From Bedellia somnulentella (lineage: Eukaryota > Arthropoda > Insecta > Lepidoptera > Bedelliidae), in NCBI GenBank assembly GCA_963576735.1, contig OY755197.1, positions 6,026,501 through 6,090,500 of the forward strand: 64,000 bases of DNA, given 5' to 3'. The first letter of the stretch is position 1. Each line of letters opens with the position of its first letter. The notes under the pieces were generated by a model. That model saw only the letters and a list, made by a program, of their open reading frames with translations. It made no database searches and had not been told where the DNA came from. The position numbers were made by a program, and so were the translations under genes. Below are positions 1 through 10,235 of the stretch, one piece after another.

Positions 1-55
1 TTTCTGTATAAACCTAAGCCTCTTTTCCTAATCTAACATTTCCTCATTGTTTCAG

Positions 56-179
56 GCCGGTAAAATGGGTTTACCTGCTGGTGGTGGACTCTCGTTGTTC
101 TGCCCCGGAGGTGATCTTGGGCAGCCTCCGCCCGCCCATATGGGCATACCTCCGCCCTATCAGCTGGATTCAAAACTGG
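56..179 (+). CDS. pan: pangolin/TCF exon, linker upstream of HMG box
   Basis: First visible exon of the TCF/LEF gene; the beta-catenin-binding N-terminus lies left of the window. It starts after the acceptor TTTCAG (ends 55) and ends at donor G|GTAAGATT in phase 1. The translation includes LFCPGGDLGQPPPAHMG and IPPPYQLDSK, which I recognise as the proline-rich linker of insect TCF proteins. The ATG at 65 is internal; the frame is open through the acceptor. The protein is a nuclear DNA-binding factor that recruits Armadillo/beta-catenin at Wnt target genes and Groucho when signalling is off. Identification rests on this linker plus the HMG box and C-clamp downstream. Confidence 0.9.
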
Positions 180-323
180 GTAAGATTATTATACTGTATA
201 TTACATACATGCTCAAGGTAAAATGGGGTAGCCAGAGCTTCAGGATTAGAAAACTCCCAGCCACTCAGCTTATTTAGGAGATAAAGATAAATAAACTTAA
301 CTACTTTCTACACTTCTACACTA

Positions 324-581
324 GCTGTGTAGTGTCGGCTTAGAATAGCACTACCCCATTTCTTCCGGTGGGTGTACGTAAGAGGCGACTAACAGTATGG
401 GGCTATTAAGGGATTTTTGGGCGATGCGGTTGGAGACCCATCACCAACAACCTTTATTTTACCATCTTTACCCCATTCAACTTTCCAAAAGTGGCTGAGG
501 AATTTATAATTCCTTAGCTCTGGCTACCCCTTCTAGGGATTTATAGCCGTGAGTATATGTATGTATGTATGTATGTATGTA
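324..581 (+). repeat. Short interspersed element with (TATG)n tail, copy 1
   Basis: About 255 bp beginning GCTGTGTAGTGTCGG and ending in a TATG microsatellite. The same sequence recurs more than ten times in this window on both strands. It lies in the intron between the first two visible pan exons. A sequence resembling a pol III B box (GGTTGGAGACC) is visible, but no clear A box. The family assignment (SINE) is inferred from target-site duplications at other copies. Confidence 0.75.
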
Positions 582-736
582 CTTACTACACTTAACTATG
601 TTTTCCAAAAGAAGTTGAGTAGTTCCTAAGTCTGAAGCTCCGGCTAACCCTTTTGAGATTTATAGCCGAATCAAAAACAATTCATTTATCTTTATTGTCA
701 AAAACAACTTTTCCTAAACTTATATTTTAATTTCAG

Positions 737-833
737 CAGCCGGGCTAGCTAGAACCCCAATGTACCCCTTCCCAGGGGGTGCGTATCCTTATCCAATGCT
801 TAGTCCTGAAATGTCGCAAGTCGCTGCATCATG
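737..833 (+). CDS. pan: pangolin/TCF exon
   Basis: Acceptor TTTCAG|CAG and donor ATG|GTAAGT; enters in phase 1 and leaves in phase 2. Translates to a run containing [20 protein letters not shown] and EMSQVAASW, typical of the insect TCF linker between the Groucho-binding region and the HMG box. The acceptor is a tandem CAGCAG, so the exon may start at 737 or 740, adding or dropping one alanine-coding triplet. Neighbouring exons at 56-179 and 1165-1260 match its phases. Confidence 0.9.
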
Positions 834-1164
834 GTAAGTTTTCATCATTATTAGTCCTTATTTTAAATTAAAACTACAATACAGTAATAAAAAAACAGAT
901 AGTCTAAAGAAACTGCATATTTTTCTTAAACTTAACATTATATATTTTATTGCTTCCATAAATGCATGATTGCTATCCATAATGATTATGTTGAAAAAAA
1001 ATAAAAAAAAAAATAATGCTGTCCATAAAATGACCTAAAATCTTATAGTGCATATTTTATAACCAAGTATATACGTATTAAAGCATCAGTCGTTTTAAAA
1101 CTATCAAGTAATTTCTTAAACTTCAACTTTGAAACTTAATATTAAAAAACTATTTTTTTAACAG

Positions 1165-1260
1165 GCACACGCCAAGTATGTACCCTATATCGTCAGCTGC
1201 GAGCGGCTTCCGAAGTCCATACCCCACGTCGCTACCTATCACAAGTTCTAGTCTAACAAG
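1165..1260 (+). CDS. pan: pangolin/TCF exon
   Basis: Acceptor TTTTTTAACAG and donor ACAAG|GTAACT; phase 2 in, phase 2 out. The translation contains HTPSMYPISSAASGF and SPYPTSLPITSSSLT, continuing the linker of TCF. The split tryptophan codon (TG|G) joins the previous exon correctly. No domain lies here; this segment is probably disordered. Confidence 0.88.
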
Positions 1261-1261
1261 G

Positions 1262-1775
1262 TAACTATCATGAGAGGTTTGTCAGGATCGTACAAAGTAC
1301 TCCTGAGGCACTACCTATTCTGATAAGTAAGACTAATGGCGTGATCGTATTTAAAAGGGCATGCATGAAAATAAAAAAGCTATAGAGATTTGTCAGGATC
1401 GTACGAAGTGGCGATAGTCTCTGCCTACCCTAAGAGGAACTAATGGTGTCAGTATATGTTTATATAAACCCACCGAGGGGATCGTGTCTACCCTGTAAAT
1501 GGTGATTTGGCCATAGTATAGTATGAAAAAATATTAAATGATGTATTAGTTCTGACTTCACATCGCTTAACAAGCCCTTTTACAATATGACGTCTCGCAT
1601 GCCTCTTATGTAAGAGACGGGAAATGTTGTTCTTAGCCGACATTTCACCGCTTAAACTTGACTGTAAAATTATTTGTTTTTTTTTTTATGTTTTTGTTAC
1701 TGTATGTATATAATTATCCCCAATTCCGAAATTTATCTTCTTAAATACATATACGAGCAGTAATTGGTGTTCCAG
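1262..1775. repeat. Repeat-derived intron sequence
   Basis: The intron holds two fragments of a phrase TTTGTCAGGATCGTAC (near 1278 and 1387), and around 1497 a GTGATTTGGCCATAG phrase that recurs near 32823 and 63912. These look like decayed interspersed repeats. No gene is seen. Confidence 0.45.
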
Positions 1776-1892
1776 TGAGCTGTACCGGTTTTCGCCGACC
1801 CTGGGCGGAGGCCTAGGGCTAGGCCTAGGCCCGGCCCTCGTGCCCCCTCCGCCTTCCAAAGCCGATCTAGATTCGCATCAGAGATATGCTAG
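1776..1892 (+). CDS. pan: pangolin/TCF exon with Gly-Leu repeat
   Basis: Acceptor TGTTCCAG and donor GCTAG|GTAAGG; phase 2 on both sides. It encodes ELYRFSPTLGGGLGLGLGP followed by ALVPPPPSK and a DLDSHQRYA segment. YRFSP and ALVPP are familiar from insect TCF linkers. The GLGLGLG stretch is produced by a short repeat around 1810-1832 and is the only obviously low-complexity part, so length variation is likely here. The next exon, 4 kb away, begins the HMG box. Confidence 0.88.
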
Positions 1893-4800
1893 GTAAGGAG
1901 ATATTTTTATTAATAATATTATTTTAAGTGTTTCAGTAATGGTTAGAGATCTACATTATATACGAATGTATAATTTGTACATTTTTTAATTATATGTTTT
2001 ATAATCAGAACCATTTCTTGGTACACAAATATAACTAAATAATAATTTATGGATACAGCGAAAAAGATTTATAAATAATATGCAAGTGACAAGTGAAAAA
2101 CCAAGTGAGCTTATAATGTACTTGATAATGTGTTGTGGTATAGGAATCCTATTTTAGGGATGTACTGAAAATTATTTTACTGGAAAATAATTTTGATAAT
2201 CATTAAACAACTATTTCTTATTACATAATAAATATTAGATCACGGATCTAATGTTTAGACCCATAATTTTCTGAATAAAGTTCCATATGACCCCATAAAC
2301 CATTCAAAGCAAAAAATGCCACGTTCCAAATCGCCAAACATTTCTAACATAGCTATTAAATCGCAAATTGGATATACTAATAACAGTGCGATTATAAAAG
2401 AAATTAAAAAACAGGGGTGTCCCACATTTAAGTGCACCCTTTATTGTAAGCGTAAAGCGAAGCTATCATTGATAGATTGCTATCGCTTCGGCTATTATAT
2501 GAGTGGTTCTGTCCACCCTCCCGGGGAATAGATTGCTGATAACACTCGCTGAGCTGTGCGTTTTGACAGATGTGTTTTTTTTCTATTTTGTACGGATTTT
2601 TGTAGTGATTTTTATTTGTCACACGTTTTTATATGCTTTTTGAGTATTTTTTTTTTGTAAGTTTTACTTACGTACATAAATATTTACCTCGGTTCAGTTC
2701 ATATAGTTATGCTCACGGCATATCGATAGACCCCGAAAGGGGATTACCAATAGAATATAAAATTAAAAAGAAAAATATATCGATCCTTGTAGGAAATAGA
2801 TGCTAACTGTGATTTTAGACGAAACGTTAACGGGTTTATTAAAAGCCAAAACTGTATATTGTTTTCACTTTATTGTTTTAAGTACGATAACTCAGGAAAA
2901 AAATCTCTCTCTGAATATTAACTCTACTATGTCACTTAAGAAGACCCACCAAAATCCTAAACATATCATGTTCATCACCAATTAATTCAACACGCATCGA
3001 CAACAGGAAACCATTCTAATGATAAAGAAAAATAAAGTGACAGTTATTTACCAGAAATAAAAAAAACATGTGTAAATTTTCCCGAACCACTTCTAATTTT
3101 ACTCCCGACTGAAAAATTACATCCGCTGTGAGGAATCCGAATAACGGATTTTAAAATATCATCGACGCATTAAAATGTCGTGCTGCATTCGTTATTAGTT
3201 TTAGATTTATCTTCAAGCTTTATTTTGTATAGGTAATAAATAAGTGATTGTATAGATTCGGAAAAATAGCATGGATACCACTAAACCATATTGATCCGCA
3301 GTTGTTGTTATATATAGGTGAGGTAAATTTTGAGGCTATTAAAGTGATTGTTGATCTTTGATTTCACAATTCAAACAAATTCTTAAATAACGCACTTTGA
3401 ATACACACCTATAATACGAGTATACACTTTTATTGAAATGCCGCAAAATTATGAAATCTATTCAAGATTTTTATTTTTACATGTTTCAACTGTAATGTGT
3501 AAATTAAAAAGTGTTCCTTCTATTCAATGAATCGAGTTCATGAGGTCACGACAATTCTTATGCTCTATATAAATATTAATAGTGGCTTTCATAATTTTAT
3601 TGTCACAACTCAACCTAACTCAAACCAACCAACACAAGACAATTCCAATTCTATACAAATCTAATATAGATAATACCAAAAGAAATTCTGAGAAACTCAA
3701 AACGAATGACTTCCTTGGCGCGAACGAAAAGAGTTCGTTTTAAAGTGGCTTTAAAAAATAAAAGTAAAATAAACAATGTAGTGAGTCCGGACTCAAACGA
3801 GGTATTCATCGTCGGAGGCAGCCATTGTAATTATGTGTTAAGTACGGACAGGAAATAAAATTCAATAAATTTTAAGATATTTTTAATCATTTCTCATTAT
3901 TTTATGCTGCTATGGAGATAGGCAATTTGATAAGACTAAAATTATTTGTAACATCTAAATAATGTTTCGTCCAGTAAATTCTGTTTTTTTTCTACGCACA
4001 AAAAAAATCTTAACGGCACACAAATATTTTTGGATAGAGACTAAAAAAACATAAGGCTCTTGTAGTTTCATTAATAATGCGTTGTTATTAAAAAAAAAAC
4101 ATCAAATAAGGTAACTCTCAAAAAAACACATAATTGCATTGCAATTTATTTACAAACCCCAGAAGCCTCCATAAATCATTTATCACTATCAATAACGGTG
4201 CAGCAAGATTAACATCGGCGCGTGCGCAAGTTATCTGACATCTCTGGCGCTTTTTTGCTGTCGGTACACGTCACACCGCCCGTTAATGCCGTGGTTCATA
4301 TATCATCTTAATTAAATTTCTTTGCCTTCTTATTTACAACTGCACCATGATATTATGTATGCACGAGTGTAATTTACCAACGACGAGTGGTGTTTTTCAA
4401 AATTTTGACGAGTTTGCGCAGAGATTTTGAGAATTGAGAATGTTGGGACACGCTTTCTTTGGGTTTGACCTTAATTGGATTGTTGAAAAAATGAGTTAAG
4501 AGAAATGTGTTTTTGGTATTGGAATTTACGTATGGCATGTTTTCAATTCAACTAACTAGATCTTAATAATACTACACATCCGAACCAGTCGCTAGACCTA
4601 TAAAATGCCCTAATGTAAAGTTGTAAGTAAGTGTGTGTAAAAATAAATAAAATAATTCATAAAATGACCTAAATATAGCATACCTGTATTCTTAACTAGA
4701 CCAATGCGATTAGGAACCGATGCTATATTTTTTTATTGTAAATAATTTCATGATCAGTTTTCATAGTATATATCAAAGTTACAAATATTACCACGCCATA

Positions 4801-5912
4801 ATATTAGTAGTAAGTACATACATATAAGACAGTAAGATGAGTAGGCAAGGCAATCACAATCGGCAGTAATATAGTTAATAGTTTACGAACGTCCATCTTG
4901 TCTCGGCGGCGGAAGTCGCGTCTATTCGAACCGGATGCGCGCTTGTTTATTGTCACCCGCTGTCAATGGCACGGAGTTGCAGGCGCATGAGTACGGACGG
5001 TTTTTGATTTATGGTTTTTATTTTTAACATTACATTCGATTTTTTAAATTTAATAAGGAAATGAGAATAATATTTTGCATTTAACAGACTCGCATATTTT
5101 TTCATCAAGTAAGGTTTAGTAGGTTAGTTCAATGCAAATGAGCTATATCGCTAGAGCCATGATTTTTGCTATTGAGTCTAGATTACATGTTTGGTTTTTA
5201 TGTGCCTTATTTGTGAGGACCATAGAAACACATGACATAGTTTATCTTAACAAATGTATCCGTAATAGGGTCATACTTTTTTCAATGAGAGAACATTACT
5301 TATGAGATATATTAGTGGTTCTACTCACCCTTCAAGAATTATAAAGTGAATATTCCATATGTAAAAAAAAAGATATCATACGTTTTGTTAAACCCTTAAA
5401 CTGTCAGAACTTAAAATATTTAAAAAATGTGTCTCCATTCGTACAACTGTACCTCCCCAAGCGCTGCGCAACAAATAGATAGACGTATGTTAATAACTCC
5501 TTACAGATATAACAGATATTATCATACACTAGTAAAGCAGGTATGGACAGATTACATATTATCACTTCCTTAATACGCCATGATGAAATATTAACGGTTC
5601 CCAATAATACTAATTCAGAAAAACGATTTAATACGATTCTATATTTAACACCCGTTCTTTGTAATTTTCTTACCCTTGGACGTTATTTATATTACATTAT
5701 GCTTTAAGTAAGTAAAAGGACTTATTGTGATTACTTTAGGGCCGATTTGAGCATACACTGTCCTTTTATATGTTTTTATTTGTCACAAGTCATTAAAAGA
5801 ACTCTTTAATTATATTTTTATTTTATGGATTAATACCTAGCCAGTTATCCCAATTTGACTCCCACTAACATACCTCAAAACATATGAAAACATAGACATC
5901 TAAAATTTTCAG
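1893..5912. other. Large pan intron, no coding exon recognised
   Basis: About 4 kb of AT-rich intron immediately upstream of the HMG-box exon. I found no exon with convincing protein similarity. GC-richer islands stand out near 4215-4295 and 4860-5000; the latter contains CCATCTTG and CGGCGGAAGTCGCG. They could be regulatory DNA or an internal first exon, but nothing proves this. Short open frames near 2316, 2800 and 5404 look like noise. Confidence 0.4.
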
Positions 5913-6114
5913 GTCATTAGAAAAAAGTAGTGGTAGCAGTTCAGAAAAGCCTTCAGAAAGCTCCGGCAACAGCAATAAGGAGCAGAACAAGAAGCCTCAC
6001 ATAAAAAAGCCTTTAAATGCCTTCATGCTTTATATGAAGGAGATGAGGGCGAAAGTCGTGGCAGAATGCACGTTAAAGGAATCCGCTGCTATTAACCAAA
6101 TTTTAGGGCGACGG
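5913..6114 (+). CDS. pan: pangolin/TCF exon, first half of HMG box
   Basis: Acceptor ATTTTCAG, donor CGACGG|GTAAGT, phase 2 in and phase 0 out. After a Ser-rich stretch it encodes the start of the HMG box: [19 protein letters not shown], then [20 protein letters not shown]. This is the DNA minor-groove-binding half of the box (helices 1 and 2) and is practically invariant in TCF/LEF proteins. The exon ends exactly where WH of helix 3 must follow; two alternative downstream exons, at 6955 and 7517, both begin with WH. Confidence 0.96.
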
Positions 6115-6954
6115 GTAAGTCTTATAATTAAAAGTTATTTTCTAAGATTTTTTGTATTTAATAGTTTTTGTTTGTTGTCAATATCTGAGCATATAATTGC
6201 AATAAGATACAAGACTACATAGGTACCCACTTTTTGGAATTTACGCTGGAGGTGCGCTAACAAAGTATTAGATGTTTTTTTTCAAGAGAATATAATGTCA
6301 TAATTTAAAGCGCTAATCTAAGCATAATATATAAAAGTTATAAAAACCGTAAATGTTTTCAATATACATTAAAACAATTTTGGTTAAATGAAGCGTATAA
6401 ATCCGTCATTTCAATTCAATGTTCTATTTAAAACTAAGAGTTTTTATTTAAGCGTGTTGTCGATTCTAGGCTAAGAGCTCCATAATTAAACTTTACGACA
6501 AGTTTCAGCTGCACCAAGTTTGCCCACATGTCATTTTTACGAGTAATTAATTCCAATTTGCTTGATTCCAGTCATTGCCCTCGAATCGTCTCAATAAAGA
6601 ACAAAGGATCGATTTTAAAATTAGCTATCTCATAATCTAGTCTCATAAATATTCTTGTTACGATTGAGTCAGCTATACTAGGCGCTGACCTAATATTAAT
6701 ACTTTAGTTCAACAAAGCTTATGCCGATGCAGCATAACATCACATATGCAATCTACTACTGAATCGAATATTAAACGTGTACGACAGTTATTCCGAGAAG
6801 CTTATCTCATTCTTAGCAAGAATTCTCTGAAGCTACATGTGACATTATTCGGATGAAATATCAATTCGAAAAATCGAAGTTGAATAATGGCGCATTTAGC
6901 TCACCATAGGGAATTAGGATTGTCTAAATTGGTGTTGAATGTGATTGAACGCAG
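6115..6954. other. pan intron
   Basis: AT-rich intron between the two halves of the HMG box. No repeat family or exon recognised. Confidence 0.5.
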
Positions 6955-7120
6955 TGGCACTCACTAAGTCGCGAGGAGCAGGCAAAATACTATGAGAAAG
7001 CGAGGCAAGAGAGGCAGCTTCACATGCAGTTATACCCAGGTTGGAGCGCGAGGGACAACTACGGTTATGGCTCCAAAAAGAAAAAGCGGAAAAAGGACCG
7101 TAGTCCAGCCGAATTGGGAG
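6955..7120 (+). CDS. pan: pangolin/TCF HMG-box second half, alternative exon A
   Basis: Follows acceptor AACGCAG (a poor polypyrimidine tract) and ends GGAG|GTACTA in phase 1; 166 nt. It encodes [20 protein letters not shown], then [20 protein letters not shown] and the basic tail [10 protein letters not shown]. This completes helix 3 of the HMG box and the basic tail that adds DNA contacts and nuclear import. It is interchangeable with exon B: both start in phase 0 with WH and end in phase 1. Splicing A to B would shift the frame, so the two are expected to be mutually exclusive. The longer open frames through this stretch in other frames are shadows. Confidence 0.93.
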
Positions 7121-7516
7121 GTACTACCCATCGGGGGGTCGAATCTTCACTCGCTTCCCTCCAGACCCTCGCACGACCTAACACGGGCCCTCCTTCCCTA
7201 CAAACTAACCGTCCTGTCTGTGAGTGTGTGTGTGCGTGTTGTGCGTCCCAATGTGCTAGAAAAGCGACTCGTGCTCTGTGTTCCGTAGACGTCAAGTGAA
7301 ACAACCCCGCACCCATCGGAAACGATATTGGTTTGTTAGATGTCTAGAAGAACGAGCGGCAAACGCCCTGCAGAATAGGTTCTGTGACCCAATTGGCCAT
7401 TCTCATTTATTCATTTAGGATCAAAATTTCGCGTGGCGGGCTGTTTTTCTAGCACGTCCTTTGTCGGGGGTATCGACTCACGTCCAAGTGCATTTCTCTT
7501 TTTTTCCATGGCTCAG

Positions 7517-7670
7517 TGGCATGCGCTCGGGCGGGAAGAGCAGGCCAAGTATTACGAGTTGGCTCGTCGCGAACGCCAATTGCACATGCAGCTATACCCC
7601 GATTGGTCGTCTAGGGCTAATACGCAAAGGGGCAAGAAGAGGAAGCGAAAACAGGAGACAACCGATGGAG
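7517..7670 (+). CDS. pan: pangolin/TCF HMG-box second half, alternative exon B
   Basis: Strong acceptor (long T tract, then GGCTCAG) and donor GGAG|GTACTC; 154 nt, phase 0 in and phase 1 out, exactly as exon A. It encodes [20 protein letters not shown], then [19 protein letters not shown] and [12 protein letters not shown]. It is clearly homologous to exon A in both the coding part and the GGAGGTACT donor, so it arose by exon duplication. It differs at S-to-G before REEQ, K-to-L before the conserved AR, G-to-D before WS, and throughout the basic tail. Those changes could tune DNA affinity or partner choice. From memory both versions exist in insect pangolin transcripts, so the duplication is probably old. 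Confidence 0.92.
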
Positions 7671-8653
7671 GTACTCGCCTTTACCGACCTTTCGAGCTGT
7701 CGGTAGCTTTCCAATCCCAGAGCAGGGAGCGTCATGAATTAGGTCAATTAACCATATTAATCTGTCGCGACGCTGCCTGCTCGATCCCATACCGCGGGTT
7801 CAAATCACTTGAACTCGCTCCGAATGTACCAAACGAACGTAGTAGCTAAACGGGTTCGGGTTGTAGTTTATAAAGAAACATATTTATCGCATATTTTATT
7901 TATTTTTTTTGTTGTTAAAACGCCCCTCGCAAGGAGCTCTCTGGAAGGTTGTCCCGGTTTTTGGCTTTTCTGATTTGCTCCGATGTGGGGCCTCGGTTGT
8001 GGTATGGGCGTGCATGAATCCGTGATGTAGCCATTGCTTCACAGGAGGAAATGGCTGGGACAGCCTTGAGGAGATCGAACGATCGAATGCATGAGGACCC
8101 ATGGAACACCAGGATATTACAACGAATAGAAGGAACACGCTTATGTCTGCGTTCTTTATGTATAATGATATTGGCCAAGAATTACTTTATTTTTGAGTCC
8201 GGAGAACCTATTCTGCTTCAATTTGCTTATGCAGTCTTATTTTTTATGTTGTCTTAAATGAGTAGAGCCTTTTTTTAATTTTGAACGTGCGAGTAGAAAA
8301 TTATTTTAAACCAATATTTTTTCCGTTTTGTTCCGTTCCATTTGTTTTGTCCGATCCCTTCCTGCATGTGTTTACTAACGTTGGTTGCATGTGTATTATA
8401 TGATGTAGTTAGAAATAGCATAATTATTATTAAGCTGCTTCCTTCTAATATAATTTCAATTGATTTCTGCTAATACTATTTAATTTTCTTAGAATTCCTA
8501 TCCGGGATTTTTAAAGTAAATATGCTTGAATACATTTTAAAGTTTTAAAAGTTTTCATTTATAAAGTAAATATTATACCTCCCTTTAATTTTATTTTTTT
8601 ACTTCTTTTGTTCTTCGAGACATGTGTACTAAAACACTAAAATCATATTATAG
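7671..8653. other. pan intron with GC-rich patch
   Basis: Between exon B and the C-clamp exon. A GC-rich patch at about 7920-8110 stands out from the AT-rich surroundings and is open on the minus strand (segment with RIHARPYHNRGPTSEQIRKA), but I do not recognise it. It may be a retro-copied fragment. The rest is AT-rich intron. Confidence 0.35.
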
Positions 8654-8723
8654 GTAACAATTTGAAGAAATGCCGAGCGAGGTACGGCTTGGATCAACAA
8701 AACCAATGGTGTAAACCTTGCAG
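8654..8723 (+). CDS. pan: pangolin/TCF exon, C-clamp part 1
   Basis: Acceptor TATTATAG and donor TGCAG|GTAAGA; 70 nt, phase 1 in and phase 2 out. It encodes NNLKKCRARYGLDQQNQWCK and PC, holding three of the four cysteines of the C-clamp. The C-clamp is a small accessory DNA-binding domain of invertebrate TCFs that reads GC-rich helper sites next to HMG sites. The fourth cysteine (RRKKKC) is supplied by the terminal exon at 12063. Confidence 0.95.
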
Positions 8724-9442
8724 GTAAGACTCTTTACTTGTTATCTTTTATTTTTTGCTTCCTATTTTCGTCCACAAAGCTCTTGTGGCATTGTCCACGA
8801 CTGGACCCGACCAATTGTTTCTATGTGGAAAGACTTGGCTTATCTTTTTAATTTGTTTTCTTAAAGAAGAGCCTTGTCGTAATTTTCTGTTTTATTTGAC
8901 AAGATTATTAGTAGTTGATGTTGTGTTTGAATACAAATTATTTTTAAATATATGTTACGAACCGCTCTTACTAAATTTAAGATTCAATCGAAGAGCGAGA
9001 GCTTCAGAAAATGTGTCTTTTCACACAGAAATAAATTAAAAGGATTAGTCGAGAGGAAAATAGATTTTTTTGAAAGTAGACCCGAGTGAGTAGTCAAAAT
9101 AGGTAATAGAGATGTAGTACAGAAGAGGGCAATCATTTGTCGAAAAATACACTTTCAAAAAAATCTTGACACATTTTCTGAAGTATCTCCGTTATTTCAT
9201 TGATTTTGTTGAAATATCAATTGCAATTTGCGATTCGTGTAACAGTTGTAATTCTTGATAACTGATCAAAATCTTTTTTCCACTTATGATTGCCGTCTCT
9301 GGACTCAACGGATTGCTGGCACTAAATTGACTCTTACATGCACCATTTCACTCACGACTCTTACTTACAAAACTTCAAAAAATTCTAAAACTACCGTCAA
9401 ATTTCCAAAAATCAATTTTGAACACACTGATTCAAAATTTAG

Positions 9443-9569
9443 TCCTGAGTCATCTGGTGTAATGGTATCAGGGGGCTTAGGGCTGCTTAGGCCAGAACCT
9501 TCAACGCCGTTATCGGCCGCAAGTCTGGTCGGTAGTCCTCCCCAAGAGCCTACTTACGTCAATCTTTAG
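9443..9569 (+). CDS. pan: Candidate alternative terminal exon of pangolin/TCF
   Basis: A GC-rich, codon-like island in AT-rich intron. It follows a possible acceptor AAAATTTAG (ends 9442) and, joined to the phase-2 donor at 8723, reads SPESSGVMVSGGLGLLRPEP, then STPLSAASLVGSPPQEP and TYVNL, then stop TAG at 9567-9569. An AATAAA lies downstream at 9934. If spliced after the C-clamp exon, it would give a TCF lacking the fourth C-clamp cysteine and the RKKK run. Seen: phase match, composition, stop and poly(A) signal. Inferred: that it is transcribed. The acceptor polypyrimidine tract is weak. I do not recognise the peptide, and the frame upstream of 9443 looks like random intron. Confidence 0.5.
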
Positions 9570-10235
9570 TGCTGGCCTTCGCTCGCCGAAACGGAGCAAA
9601 ACGGTAACTTGTGTGTCACAGTTCGTAGGAATTTCTTGCTGTTAATGTTTTAATAGATGAGTAAATGTTGTTTCATTCTAAAATATTTTTGTTAATTTTG
9701 TTGATAACATAGATATGTGATAGATGATTGGGAAACGTATGGTTGTAAATTAGAATTTAGTTGGTTACGACGATGTTATTGGTAACGCATTATCATATTT
9801 TTTTTATAAATAGTAATCAGTATTTTCGTGACCGAGGGTTTTGGTTTGAAGATCATTAATATCACAGATTATCTGAAATTGTGAACTAGACGGCAAAAAA
9901 TTAAGATAGAAATTTGCTGTGGGTAGGTTCAGAAATAAAATTAAAATTAGACACATATAAAAATTTGTACCTAATATGTTTACTCATCTATTGAAATATT
10001 CACTCTTAGTTGTGTTTCTTGATTGTCGTTGTTAGATTTTATTTGCATTCTAACGTCTTATTTTATGTCTTTATACTAGTAAATATTATCTGCCATTTTA
10101 GATTTCTTTGTTCAGTAGTCGTCAAGATTTGTGTATCAAAAAACAAAAAATCAAAAATCATTTATTTTTATCAAAATTTACATCAACGAGAATCAACGGT
10201 CCCCACACTAGGTAAAATCCTGTATTGCAGGTGAC

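Noticed and set aside
9255..9442. Upstream part of the 9255-9569 open frame as coding
   Set aside because: It is AT-rich, without protein character, and precedes the candidate acceptor; only 9443-9569 looks coding.
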